Made by a program: the position numbers and the translations under genes. Shown here piece after piece: positions 17,383 through 25,302 of a stretch of 38,961 bases of DNA. The notes beneath the pieces are model-generated. The model made no database searches and had not been told where the DNA came from. It worked only from the letters and a program-made list of their open reading frames with translations. Source of the DNA: Clostridiisalibacter paucivorans DSM 22131 (lineage in GTDB: Bacteria > Bacillota > Clostridia > Tissierellales > Clostridiisalibacteraceae); contig NZ_KK211076.1 in NCBI RefSeq assembly GCF_000620125.1, positions 35,426-74,386 of the forward strand, read 5' to 3'. Position 1 is the stretch's first letter. Each line of letters starts with the position of its first letter.

Positions 17383-18426
17383 TTAATGGGCCTTAACCTC
17401 AGTCCATATCCTATCATATACCTTCAAGAAATCACCAGGATCATGGAATACTTCACAGTTATCAGTTATATCTTTTTCTGGATATGCAACATTACTATTT
17501 CTTATTTCTTCATCAAGCATAGTAACTGTTTCTTTATTTGTAGTTGAATACCCTATATAATTTGTATTTTTCAGTGCTATTTCTGGTCTAGTCATAAAAT
17601 CTATAAACTTCTGTGCCAGTTCCTTGTTTTGACTAGTTTTGGGTATAACCATATTGTCAAACCAAAGATTAGATCCTTCATTGGGCACTACATAATTTAG
17701 ATTAGGATTTTCATCCATCATATACATGGCATCTCCAGACCAAACTACTGCCAATTTAGCCTCTTCACCTATCATCATGCCCTTCACTTCATCTCCCACA
17801 TAGGCCAATACCAATGGTTTTTGTTTTATTAATTCTTGCTTCGCCTCTTCCAATTCTTCTCTATCCCTTGAATTCATAGAGTATCCCAATTTTTTCAATG
17901 CCACTGCTATGGAATCTCTCTGACTATCTAACATAAGTATTTCACCTTCATACTTTTCATCCCAAAGTATATCCCAACTATCTACTTTTCCATCTACTTC
18001 TTTTGTATTATATATAATGCCCACAGTCCCCCACATATAGGGTACTGAATATTCATTATTAGGGTCAAAGTCTAGACCTTTAAATCTCTCATCTATATAT
18101 TTATAGTTTGATACATTATCCATATCTATTTTCAATAACATATCTTCTTTTATCATTTTTTCTATCATATAATCAGAAGGTATAGCTACATCATATGCAT
18201 TTCCTCCTTGCTTCAACTTCTGATACATATCTTCATTGGTTGCAAATGTCTCGTAGTTTACCTTTACTCCAAACTCCTGTTCAAATTGTGGTATAACGCT
18301 CTCATCTATATAATCGCCCCAATTATATACATTAAGCGTTGGCCTATCCTCTCCACAACCTACAAATATAATAGATAAAACTAAACTTAAAGATAATACC
18401 AAAACAATTTTAGACATCTTTTTCAC
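17383..18426 (-). CDS. potD: Spermidine/putrescine ABC transporter, substrate-binding lipoprotein
   Basis: PotD captures polyamines outside the membrane and delivers them to PotBC. The 347-residue protein has a lipoprotein signal with the lipobox IIFVGC (Cys at about 24). It then carries the family motif LNVYNWGDYIDESVIPQFEQ and DVAIPSDYMI; VWSGDAMYM lies in the binding cleft. The start is a GTG with AAAGGGTGAT upstream; the gene begins immediately after the potC stop codon. It closes the xre-potABCD operon. Confidence 0.95.
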   Translation of the reverse strand: MKKMSKIVLVLSLSLVLSIIFVGCGEDRPTLNVYNWGDYIDESVIPQFEQEFGVKVNYETFATNEDMYQKLKQGGNAYDVAIPSDYMIEKMIKEDMLLKIDMDNVSNYKYIDERFKGLDFDPNNEYSVPYMWGTVGIIYNTKEVDGKVDSWDILWDEKYEGEILMLDSQRDSIAVALKKLGYSMNSRDREELEEAKQELIKQKPLVLAYVGDEVKGMMIGEEAKLAVVWSGDAMYMMDENPNLNYVVPNEGSNLWFDNMVIPKTSQNKELAQKFIDFMTRPEIALKNTNYIGYSTTNKETVTMLDEEIRNSNVAYPEKDITDNCEVFHDPGDFLKVYDRIWTEVKAH

Positions 18427-19212
18427 TTATATCACCCTTTCTTTAGATTCTTTATCACTTCTTTTATTAACTATCAATAATAGCACCAATACCGTTAAAA
18501 ACATTAGTGTTGACAATGCATTGATTTTAGGGTTTATACCCTTTCTGGCCATGGAATATATTGTTATGGATAGATTAGTCACTCCTGATCCAGTAGTGAA
18601 AAAACTTATTACAAAATCATCTATGGATAGAGTAAACGCCAACAATGCCCCTGTAAATATCCCTGGCATTATCTGGGGAAGTATTACTTTCCTCAATGCG
18701 TATGAAGGTGTTGCCCCTAAGTCCAATGCTGCATCTAATATATCCTTGGGTAATTGTCGCAGCTTTGGTAACACCGACAATATAACATATGGAATATTAA
18801 ATGACACATGGGCCAATAACATAGATACAAATCCCAAAGGTAATCCTACAAATACATAAAGTGCCATCAAAGATATCCCTGTTACAATATCAGGATTTAT
18901 AACAGGTAAATAATTTATATTTAGTAATGTCTTTTTGCCTATTCCTCTCATATTATATATACCTATAGCTGCTGCTGTTCCTACAATAGTAGATATTATA
19001 GAGGAAAGTATTGCTATAGTAACTGTATAGTATAAAGCCTTCATTATATACCTATCCTTTAATAATTCAAAATACCACTTAAAAGTAAAACCATCCCAAT
19101 GACCCCTAGACTTTGAATTGTTGAAGGAAAATACTATAAGGACTATTATAGGTGCATATAAAAATAAAAATATCAAGTATATATAGAACTTTTTTATAAA
19201 TCTCTCTACCAT
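18427..19212 (-). CDS. potC: Spermidine/putrescine ABC transporter permease PotC
   Basis: This membrane subunit of 261 residues has about six transmembrane helices and the permease coupling motif ALDLGATPSYALRKVILPQIMPGI (about residues 160-185), which docks on PotA. It overlaps the end of potB by 7 nt and directly adjoins potD. Size and order match standard potABCD operons. Confidence 0.95.
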   Translation of the reverse strand: MVERFIKKFYIYLIFLFLYAPIIVLIVFSFNNSKSRGHWDGFTFKWYFELLKDRYIMKALYYTVTIAILSSIISTIVGTAAAIGIYNMRGIGKKTLLNINYLPVINPDIVTGISLMALYVFVGLPLGFVSMLLAHVSFNIPYVILSVLPKLRQLPKDILDAALDLGATPSYALRKVILPQIMPGIFTGALLAFTLSIDDFVISFFTTGSGVTNLSITIYSMARKGINPKINALSTLMFLTVLVLLLIVNKRSDKESKERVI

Positions 19213-20048
19213 AGTCCTCCCCCTCCATTTTCATTATCATATTTATTCATAAAGGCCATAGATATAAGTATCAGAATCATCATTATTATAGAGATAGCAG
19301 AGCCAAAATTCCAATCTCCAACTACTAAAAACTGTTGCTCCACCAGATTACCTATGAGCATATATTGTCCTCCACCAAGAAGTCTTGAAATCACAAAAGT
19401 ACTAACTGCGGGCATAAATACCATAGTTATGCCCGACATAACACCGGGAAGGCTCAATGGAAATATCACCTTCCTAAATACAGTATATCTATCTGCTCCC
19501 AAATCTTCTGCTGCTTCTATAAGATTTTTATCCATCTTGCTCAATATGGTGTATATAGGTAATACCATAAAAGGTAGAAAGTTATATACCATCCCCAATA
19601 CTACTGCACCATTATTATAAAGAAGGTTAATTTCCGGTAATTGAAATAGCCTCAATAACATATTTATAGTTTTGTTTAAAATTCCATTTCTCCCTAAAAT
19701 AGTAAGCCATGCATATGTTCTAAGTAAAAAGTTCATCCACATGGGTAATACAAATAATAATACCATCATATTTCTCTTTTTTGAATCCTCTTTTGCCAAT
19801 ATCATTGCAGCTGGATAACCTATAATTAGACATATAATCGTTGAAATCAATGCTAAAAATACAGATCTCCATAATACCTTTATATATATGGGATCTAAAA
19901 ACCTAATATAATTCGATAAACTAAACTTTATTTCTGATAAATTTGATATATCCCCTGTTGTAAGACTAAAAAATAATACAGCCAACAGTGGAATAACTAT
20001 AAACATACCACTCCAAATAATATATGGATAAGCAAGCCATTTTTTCAT
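19206..20048 (-). CDS. potB: Spermidine/putrescine ABC transporter permease PotB
   Basis: This 280-residue membrane subunit pairs with PotC to form the polyamine channel. It has about six transmembrane helices and the coupling loop EAAEDLGADRYTVFRKVIFPLSLPG near residues 180-205. It begins 2 nt after the potA stop codon, so translation of the two is probably coupled. Confidence 0.95.
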   Translation of the reverse strand: MKKWLAYPYIIWSGMFIVIPLLAVLFFSLTTGDISNLSEIKFSLSNYIRFLDPIYIKVLWRSVFLALISTIICLIIGYPAAMILAKEDSKKRNMMVLLFVLPMWMNFLLRTYAWLTILGRNGILNKTINMLLRLFQLPEINLLYNNGAVVLGMVYNFLPFMVLPIYTILSKMDKNLIEAAEDLGADRYTVFRKVIFPLSLPGVMSGITMVFMPAVSTFVISRLLGGGQYMLIGNLVEQQFLVVGDWNFGSAISIIMMILILISMAFMNKYDNENGGGGLW

Positions 20049-20050
20049 AA

Positions 20051-21094
20051 TTAGCTCATCTCCTTCTCCATAATATGAATATCCTCTGGCCCAAATGCCA
20101 TACCTATTTCTGTTCCCTTATCTGCCATTTTTGTACTATGGATCATCCACTTTCTATTGTTTTCTGCCACTAACATTTCATAGTGTACTCCCTTAAATAT
20201 AACTTCTTCCACTATGCCAGTAAGCATGCCTTCTTCCCTATTGACTACATTTATATCTTCAGGTCTTATTACTACATCTACAAATTCATTTGATTTAAAT
20301 CCTTTATCTACACAGTCAAATTTATTGTCTGCAAATTCTACATAATAATCTCTAATCATCTTTCCGTCTACTATATTACTTTCTCCAATAAAATTTGCCA
20401 CAAATCTGTTAGTAGGTTCATTATATATATCTTCAGGGGTACCCTTTTGTTGTATTTTTCCTCCATCCATTACTACTACTGTATCGGACATAGTCAATGC
20501 TTCTTCCTGATCGTGGGTCACATATATAAATGTAATTCCTATCTTTTGTTGCATATTTTTAAGTTCTATTTGCATCTCTTTTCTAAGCTTTAAGTCCAAT
20601 GCACCCAAAGGTTCATCTAATAAGAGTACCCTAGGCTCATTTATAAGGGCCCTAGCTATGGCTATCCTCTGTTGTTGACCTCCACTCAATGAATCTACTG
20701 ACGCCCTTTCGTATCCTTGAAGATTCACAAGCTTGAGCATTCTTGCTACTCGTTCATTTATCTCTTTATTGGAAACCTTTTTTATCTTTAATCCAAATGC
20801 TATATTTTCAAATACATTCATATGGGGAAATAAAGCATATTTTTGAAATACAGTATTTATCTGTCGTTGATATGGAGGTATGTGATTTATTAACTTATCT
20901 TCAAATAAGACTTCCCCTTCAGTTGGAGTCAAAAAACCTCCTATTATTCTAAGAGTTGTAGTCTTACCACAACCACTGGGACCTAAAAGTGTCAAAAATT
21001 CATTTTCCTTTATATTTAAGTTAATTCCCTTTAACACCTTTAAACCATCATACTCCATAGCTATATTTCTCAATTCTATTATGTTTTCTCCCAT
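20051..21094 (-). CDS. potA: Spermidine/putrescine ABC transporter ATPase PotA
   Basis: PotA hydrolyses ATP to drive polyamine uptake. The 347-residue protein has Walker [10 protein letters not shown] (38-46), signature LSGGQQQR (about 138-145), Walker B VLLLDEP, the switch His in VTHDQEEA, and a C-terminal TOBE-like regulatory domain from about residue 245. It lies 26 nt after the XRE-cupin regulator and begins the transporter set. Confidence 0.96.
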   Translation of the reverse strand: MGENIIELRNIAMEYDGLKVLKGINLNIKENEFLTLLGPSGCGKTTTLRIIGGFLTPTEGEVLFEDKLINHIPPYQRQINTVFQKYALFPHMNVFENIAFGLKIKKVSNKEINERVARMLKLVNLQGYERASVDSLSGGQQQRIAIARALINEPRVLLLDEPLGALDLKLRKEMQIELKNMQQKIGITFIYVTHDQEEALTMSDTVVVMDGGKIQQKGTPEDIYNEPTNRFVANFIGESNIVDGKMIRDYYVEFADNKFDCVDKGFKSNEFVDVVIRPEDINVVNREEGMLTGIVEEVIFKGVHYEMLVAENNRKWMIHSTKMADKGTEIGMAFGPEDIHIMEKEMS

Positions 21095-21120
21095 GTTATT
21101 TCACCCCCGTAATGATTATG

Positions 21121-21660
21121 TTAGAAATTTGGTGGTGTATTTACCCACAATATCTTTGCCTTACTCTTTCCTGCATTGACAATATAATGTACCCTATCTG
21201 CCTTATAATAAAAGCTATCTCCTTTTTTAGCCTTATATCTTTTATCTCCTATATAAATATATATGCTCCCTGACAATACATATCCATATTCTTCTCCCTC
21301 ATGGGGATCATCTTCCTTATATTTCCCTGCTGATTCCAGTTCCACCATTATAGGCTCCATCAAATTCTTTTGTGCATTGGGTACTAGCCAACTTAGCTTA
21401 TATTTATAATCTTCATCTTCTGTTATAAAGATATCATCCTTGCCAAATACTATTTGCTCTTCCTCTCGATCATTAAAAAAATCCTTTAGATTGGTCCCTA
21501 AACTCTCCAATATATCTACTAAAGTAGCTATAGATGGAGACGTTAAGTCCCTTTCCACTTGAGATATAAACCCCTTGGATAAATCACATCTATTGGCTAA
21601 TTCTTCTTGAGTAAGAGACTTTTGCACCCGCAGTTCTTTAATTTTTTTTCCTATATCCAT
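21121..21660 (-). CDS. XRE-family regulator with C-terminal cupin domain
   Basis: This 179-residue protein has an N-terminal helix-turn-helix (GKKIKELRVQKSLTQEELANRCDLSKGFISQVE, about residues 4-36) and a C-terminal cupin barrel (HEGEEYGYVLSGSIYIYIGDKRYKAKKGDSFYY). This is the layout of PuuR-type polyamine regulators. As first gene of the pot operon it probably senses polyamine or a related ligand and controls its own operon. That link comes from context. Confidence 0.92.
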   Translation of the reverse strand: MDIGKKIKELRVQKSLTQEELANRCDLSKGFISQVERDLTSPSIATLVDILESLGTNLKDFFNDREEEQIVFGKDDIFITEDEDYKYKLSWLVPNAQKNLMEPIMVELESAGKYKEDDPHEGEEYGYVLSGSIYIYIGDKRYKAKKGDSFYYKADRVHYIVNAGKSKAKILWVNTPPNF

Positions 21661-21689
21661 TTCTTACCCACCTCATTTTGAGAATTAAC

Positions 21690-21723
21690 ATTATATTAAA
21701 CTCCATGTTTATAATTGCTAAAC
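21690..21723 (-). promoter_or_regulatory. Putative pot operon promoter and operator
   Basis: On the minus strand TATAAT (21690-21695) lies about 30 nt before the regulator start. A 17-bp imperfect palindrome, GTTTA-N7-TAAAC (21707-21723), overlaps the expected -35 position, where only a poor GCAATT is found. This would suit autoregulation by the XRE protein but is unproven. Confidence 0.35.
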
Positions 21724-21814
21724 TATTTGACTTATTTATTATAGTATCTCCAGATTTAAAAAGTCAATAGTTTTTTATAAAAATTTTTCCTATAAATATA
21801 TATTTTTTCACAAA

Positions 21815-21841
21815 TAAAAAACACCTGATTTTTCAGGCGTC
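21815..21841 (-). terminator. Terminator of the chemoreceptor gene
   Basis: On the minus strand ACGCCTGA pairs with TCAGGTGT (one G-U pair) over a 4-nt loop, followed by TTTTTT. It ends the chemoreceptor transcript that stops at 21876. Confidence 0.85.
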
Positions 21842-21875
21842 CTTTATTATAAACTACTAATCATATCACTACATA

Positions 21876-23486
21876 TTATATTTTAAAGCTTGATATCATT
21901 TCCTTTAATTTATCCATACTTGAACTCACATTATTGGTTTTTTGTAAAACTTCATTAGATTTTGTAACTATAAATGCTGTCTTTTCAGCTATATCTGTAG
22001 TTCCCTTAGCTCCTTCATCCATAGCCAATGTTATCTCATTTATTGCCCTTATCATATTTTCCATAGATGCAGATATTTGTTGAGATGTAGCACTAAAATC
22101 GGTTATAAGCTCTTCCATATATTGAGCATCATCACTATAAGTTTCGCCTATTCCTACTAGGTTTTCATAATCATGTACTACCTTATTTTCTATAAAATCC
22201 AATGCCCTATTGGAACCATCTGTCAATTTATCTACTGCATTTATAACTGTATCGGTTACTTCTTGTATTTTTGTAACTGTACTGCTTGAGGTCTCAGCTA
22301 ATTTTCTTATCTCTTCTGCTACTACAGCAAATCCTTTACCAGCTTCACCTGCTCTAGCAGCCTCTATTGCTGCATTCAATGCAAGAAGATTAGTTTGAGC
22401 TGTAATCTCCAATATAGAGTCTGATAACATTCTAATCTGTTCTACAGCCTTAGATTCCTCTATTGCCATTTTTAAATCTCTGTCCACTTCTTCCCTAATT
22501 TCATGGGTACTCTTTCTAGCCTCAATAGCATTCCCTTTAAGTCTTTTTGCTCTATCACTTATTTCTGACACCTTTATTGCTCCATCTTCTGCCCTTGATG
22601 CTATATTCTGAACTGCTTGGTCTATCTCTAGTGAAGTTGCATTCATCTCTTCAGTTGCCGCTGCAGTCTCTTCCATACTAGCAGATAATTCTTCTGTTGT
22701 AGCTGATATGTCTTCTATTGAGCTATTTAAATCATTCATATTATTTCCTGCCTCATCAGCAATGCTAGAAACAGTATTGGATTCAGACATTATGCCTCCA
22801 ATCAACCCTTTGAATGAATTTTGCATTTCTCCTACTGATTTTACCATACTTCCTATTTCATCTTTTAATTCAAGATATTTCTCATCTAAATCCTGGCTTA
22901 GATCCCCTGAAGCCATTACTTCCAAATGCTCTTCTGTATATGATAGTCCTTTAGATATATACCTTGAGATAAATATAACTGCTAATATTATAAATAGTAG
23001 AGATAATATAACCACTAATATTATAGTCTTTAATGCATTGTTAAATTCCTCTAAGATGCTGGATTTAGGTACGGTACTAACTAGTGACCAATTTTCTCCA
23101 GTACTGTCTATTTGGATAGGATATGCGACCCTGTACGATTCTCCAAATGTATCTGACTCTCCAAAATCCTTATATACTTCTCCTTTATCCATACTGGTCA
23201 TTATATCAATCCAGTCCTGACCACTATCTGCTGAATTAGCCATTACCTTTTCTGGTTCTGAACCGTGGGCTACAAAAATACCTTCCTTAGATATAAGCCT
23301 TGCTGCTCCTCCCATAGGGGTTATGCCTTCTATCAAGGTTTGAAAACTACTTAATTCATAGTCCATAGATACAACACCCATAAATTGATTGTTTTCATCA
23401 AGTATTGGTACAACTATAGATGCCATCGTTACCTCTTTACCTGCTACATCATATGTTGTTGGCTCAGTTATATATGTTCCCTTCAT
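21876..23486 (-). CDS. Methyl-accepting chemotaxis protein, C-terminal part of a frameshifted gene
   Basis: This open frame of 536 residues holds the second half of a dCache-type sensor ([40 protein letters not shown]), a transmembrane helix near 155-180, a HAMP-like segment, and the signalling domain with the hairpin tip [35 protein letters not shown]. It joins seamlessly in meaning, but not in frame, to the frame ending at 23483. The ATG at 23486 overlaps the upstream stop as ATGA and has no ribosome site of its own. So this is most likely one receptor interrupted at an A7 tract, not an independent gene. Confidence 0.85.
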   Translation of the reverse strand: MKGTYITEPTTYDVAGKEVTMASIVVPILDENNQFMGVVSMDYELSSFQTLIEGITPMGGAARLISKEGIFVAHGSEPEKVMANSADSGQDWIDIMTSMDKGEVYKDFGESDTFGESYRVAYPIQIDSTGENWSLVSTVPKSSILEEFNNALKTIILVVILSLLFIILAVIFISRYISKGLSYTEEHLEVMASGDLSQDLDEKYLELKDEIGSMVKSVGEMQNSFKGLIGGIMSESNTVSSIADEAGNNMNDLNSSIEDISATTEELSASMEETAAATEEMNATSLEIDQAVQNIASRAEDGAIKVSEISDRAKRLKGNAIEARKSTHEIREEVDRDLKMAIEESKAVEQIRMLSDSILEITAQTNLLALNAAIEAARAGEAGKGFAVVAEEIRKLAETSSSTVTKIQEVTDTVINAVDKLTDGSNRALDFIENKVVHDYENLVGIGETYSDDAQYMEELITDFSATSQQISASMENMIRAINEITLAMDEGAKGTTDIAEKTAFIVTKSNEVLQKTNNVSSSMDKLKEMISSFKI

Positions 23487-23980
23487 TTTTTTGTTTCATT
23501 ATACCATCTCTTATCTGAGCTTTCAGTATATGCAGGTTCAATATTATATCCATTACCATCTCTTGTTATATAAGGTATAAATTCTCCATTTGACCCATAC
23601 CACGATTGACCTACAAATTCTTGATCCTTACCATCAAAGATATTAGGTTCATAAGCAACAGCAATACCAAATATAGATTCATCAGATTTCAATATCTGTT
23701 TTTGCATATCTATTACAGCTTGCCTATTTGCTATACCTTTTTTTCTATACTTTTCAATACTAATGCCCAAACCCTTACCTAGCTTTTCAACTAGTGTAAA
23801 GTCTTCTTTTACATCTATAGCATTACCTTTAGAAACTTCAAATGCTAAAGTTTGTGCTTGGTTTAATCCACTATTATATAGATTTATAAGTATAATGGAA
23901 AATATTATTGCAAAAGATAATATAATAGAAGCAGACACTAGTACTATTATTTTGGTTTGAACCTTTAAATTTTTTAACAT
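23483..23980 (-). CDS. Methyl-accepting chemotaxis protein, N-terminal part of a frameshifted gene
   Basis: These 165 residues form the start of the receptor: cytoplasmic LKNLKVQTK, a transmembrane helix ([21 protein letters not shown], about 11-31) and the first half of a dCache domain ([47 protein letters not shown]). It then hits TGA just after seven A. One extra A would restore a single receptor of about 700 residues. The ATG follows AAAGGAGG at good spacing. A sigma-28-like promoter lies about 45-70 nt upstream. Confidence 0.85.
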   Translation of the reverse strand: MLKNLKVQTKIIVLVSASIILSFAIIFSIILINLYNSGLNQAQTLAFEVSKGNAIDVKEDFTLVEKLGKGLGISIEKYRKKGIANRQAVIDMQKQILKSDESIFGIAVAYEPNIFDGKDQEFVGQSWYGSNGEFIPYITRDGNGYNIEPAYTESSDKRWYNETKK

Positions 23981-24021
23981 ATTATTCCTCCTTTATTCAT
24001 TTTTTACTTTTATTACTATTT

Positions 24022-24049
24022 ATATCGACATAATATATTAGTATCTTTA
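24022..24049 (-). promoter_or_regulatory. Putative sigma-28 (motility) promoter of the chemoreceptor
   Basis: On the minus strand TAAA (24046-24049) and GTCGATAT (24022-24029) are separated by 16 nt, close to the flagellar sigma consensus TAAA-N15-GCCGATAA. It lies 42 nt before the receptor start. This would place the receptor in the motility regulon. Confidence 0.5.
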
Positions 24050-24106
24050 GCATTTTTTATATTTTTTTGTGGAATTTTGTCGATACTTGTCATTTATAAT
24101 AGAAAA

Positions 24107-24127
24107 AGGGCCCTAATTAAAGGCCCT
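24107..24127 (-). terminator. Terminator of the small unknown gene
   Basis: AGGGCC (24107-24112) pairs with GGCCCT (24122-24127). On the minus strand the stem is followed by TTTTTCT. It lies 22 nt after the stop codon at 24150. Confidence 0.8.
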
Positions 24128-24149
24128 CTCTCTTATGAAATACTTATGC

Positions 24150-24404
24150 TTAGCAAGCTATATTTTTGAATTTTTCTTTAGCTTTGGATAATATGGTTCC
24201 CTCTACTGCAATTACTGGAGTTCTTCCATTTAAAAACTTTGAAATTTCTACCTTATCCAACTTTATATATCCTTGTCTTTCTAATATTTTTGCATTATGT
24301 TTTATTAAATATTGATTTTCCTCTGTTGGTATAAAAATTTTTCTGAATTTAGAATTTCCCAAACATCCTGATACTAAATTTTTCAAAAGATTTTCTCTGA
24401 ACAT
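24150..24404 (-). CDS. Small protein of unknown function
   Basis: I do not recognise this 84-residue protein. It is basic and soluble-looking, with a mixed helix/strand pattern (ENLLKNLVSGCLGNSKFRKIFIP, YLIKHNAKILERQGYIKLDKVEISKFLNG), and has two cysteines, one next to the C-terminus (KNIAC). The ATG at 24404 follows AAGGAG at 8 nt; a GTG at 24413 lies inside that site. It has its own terminator, and upstream at 24515-24535 is a motif shared with the crotonase promoter region. Confidence 0.7.
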   Translation of the reverse strand: MFRENLLKNLVSGCLGNSKFRKIFIPTEENQYLIKHNAKILERQGYIKLDKVEISKFLNGRTPVIAVEGTILSKAKEKFKNIAC

Positions 24405-24514
24405 AAAATCCACTCCTTTTTAATTATTATCTATTCTACAAGGTGTCAATTCCTTTAGTCTTTTCTGTTATTTTATATCGTACTTATATTTTAATGTATA
24501 ACATCTAAATAGTG

Positions 24515-24535
24515 AAGTACGCACTTTTTTGTTAT
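24515..24535 (-). repeat. 21-bp motif, copy 1 (AAGTACGCACTTTTTTGTTA + T)
   Basis: This sequence is identical over 21 bp to 31658-31678. Both copies are intergenic, in the same orientation, about 110-130 nt upstream of a minus-strand gene. The rest of the 24,414-24,634 gap holds no gene that I can see. I do not recognise the motif; a shared operator or an upstream activating site is likely. Confidence 0.6.
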
Positions 24536-24631
24536 ATAATATCTATTATTATACCTAGTATGTAAAAAGATACTATTGAATAGAGTAGGATTTTATTTCA
24601 TTATATATATACCCAAATATAACGTTAATAA

Positions 24632-24658
24632 AAAATTGACCTTAATATTAAGGTCAAT
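24632..24658 (-). terminator. Terminator of the PepSY-like gene
   Basis: A 24-bp perfect palindrome (24635-24658) folds as ATTGACCTTA over its complement, and the minus strand then reads TTTTTTATT. It lies 25 nt after the stop codon at 24684. Confidence 0.85.
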
Positions 24659-24683
24659 CTTTTAAGATACTGTACTTATAAGA

Positions 24684-25121
24684 TTAATAGGAGCCTTCCC
24701 AAACATAACCAGTAAATCTATCTACATTTAATACACCAACAGTTTTATTGTCTTTTTCTACTTCAAAAATGTAATATCTAAAATTTTCTTCACCATCTTC
24801 ATTTATAGTATATTTACTACCATAGCTGTCATTTAAGTACTGTTTAGCTACTGAAAAGGCATCATCCATGTCTAATTCATCAAATTCTTCATTGAAACCA
24901 TATCCTCCAAATGAATTATTAAAGTGCCCTCCACAGTGATTAAAACCGCCACCATAGCCTCCCATCATATTGTATCCTCTCATCATTCCATATCCCATAT
25001 TATTATATCTCCCAACACCATTTCTTCTTCCCATAGTATAAGGTTGGGCAAAGGATACCGACGTAACTGTCACTAAGAGCAACACTGTCGCTAAACTAAA
25101 TAAAATTTTATATTTTTTCAT
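24684..25121 (-). CDS. Secreted Gly/Met/Tyr-rich protein with PepSY-like C-terminus
   Basis: This 145-residue protein has a signal peptide (KKYKILFSLATVLLLVTVTSVSFA, cleavage near 25). Then follows a low-complexity stretch rich in Gly, Met, Tyr, Asn with HCGGH (about residues 30-75), and an acidic C-terminal segment resembling a PepSY domain (DAFSVAKQYLNDSYGSKYTINED, YYIFEVEKDNKTVGVLNVDRFTGYVW). The Met/His/Cys content and the divergent metal ATPase suggest extracytoplasmic metal binding, but this is inference. The ribosome site is GGAGGG. Two 11-bp direct repeats lie in the promoter region. Confidence 0.8.
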   Translation of the reverse strand: MKKYKILFSLATVLLLVTVTSVSFAQPYTMGRRNGVGRYNNMGYGMMRGYNMMGGYGGGFNHCGGHFNNSFGGYGFNEEFDELDMDDAFSVAKQYLNDSYGSKYTINEDGEENFRYYIFEVEKDNKTVGVLNVDRFTGYVWEGSY

Positions 25122-25152
25122 CTCTAATCCCTCCTATATATTTTGTAAATTC

Positions 25153-25190
25153 ATTTTAAATTAAAACTATGAAGGAATTATGAAGAAAGC
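25153..25190 (-). promoter_or_regulatory. Putative response-regulator box and promoter of the PepSY-like gene
   Basis: On the minus strand two 11-bp direct repeats, CTTCATAATTC and CTTCATAGTTT (25169-25190), are followed 10 nt later by TAAAAT (25153-25158). Direct repeats with one-helical-turn spacing just upstream of a -10 are typical of OmpR-family activators. No two-component system is in the window. Confidence 0.45.
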
Positions 25191-25212
25191 ATATAAATTT
25201 AATCTTTTCCTA

Positions 25213-25241
25213 TTGACAGTCATATAAAAGAGATTTATAAT
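25213..25241 (+). promoter_or_regulatory. Consensus sigma-A promoter of the metal ATPase gene
   Basis: TTGACA (25213-25218) and TATAAT (25236-25241) are exact consensus hexamers with the ideal 17-nt spacing. This is the strongest promoter in the window, so expression should depend on repression at the adjacent operator. Confidence 0.9.
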
Positions 25242-25281
25242 ATACATGAACATATGAATACATGCTCATATGTTCATGTAT
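25242..25281 (+). promoter_or_regulatory. 15-bp inverted repeat operator of the metal ATPase gene
   Basis: ATACATGAACATATG (25242-25256) and its exact complement (25267-25281) flank a 10-nt centre. The site begins right at the end of the -10 and covers the start of transcription, where a repressor would block the polymerase. The inner TGAACATATGAAT resembles ArsR/SmtB-family sites, which fits a Zn/Cd exporter. No arsR/smtB gene is adjacent. Confidence 0.75.
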
Positions 25282-25302
25282 ATTCTTAAAGGGGGTAGAC
25301 AT

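Noticed and set aside
24078-24085. A second TGTCGATA, inverted relative to the sigma-28-like -10
   Set aside because: It has no TAAA at the right distance and no gene downstream in that direction. The 47-nt separation is not typical of an operator.
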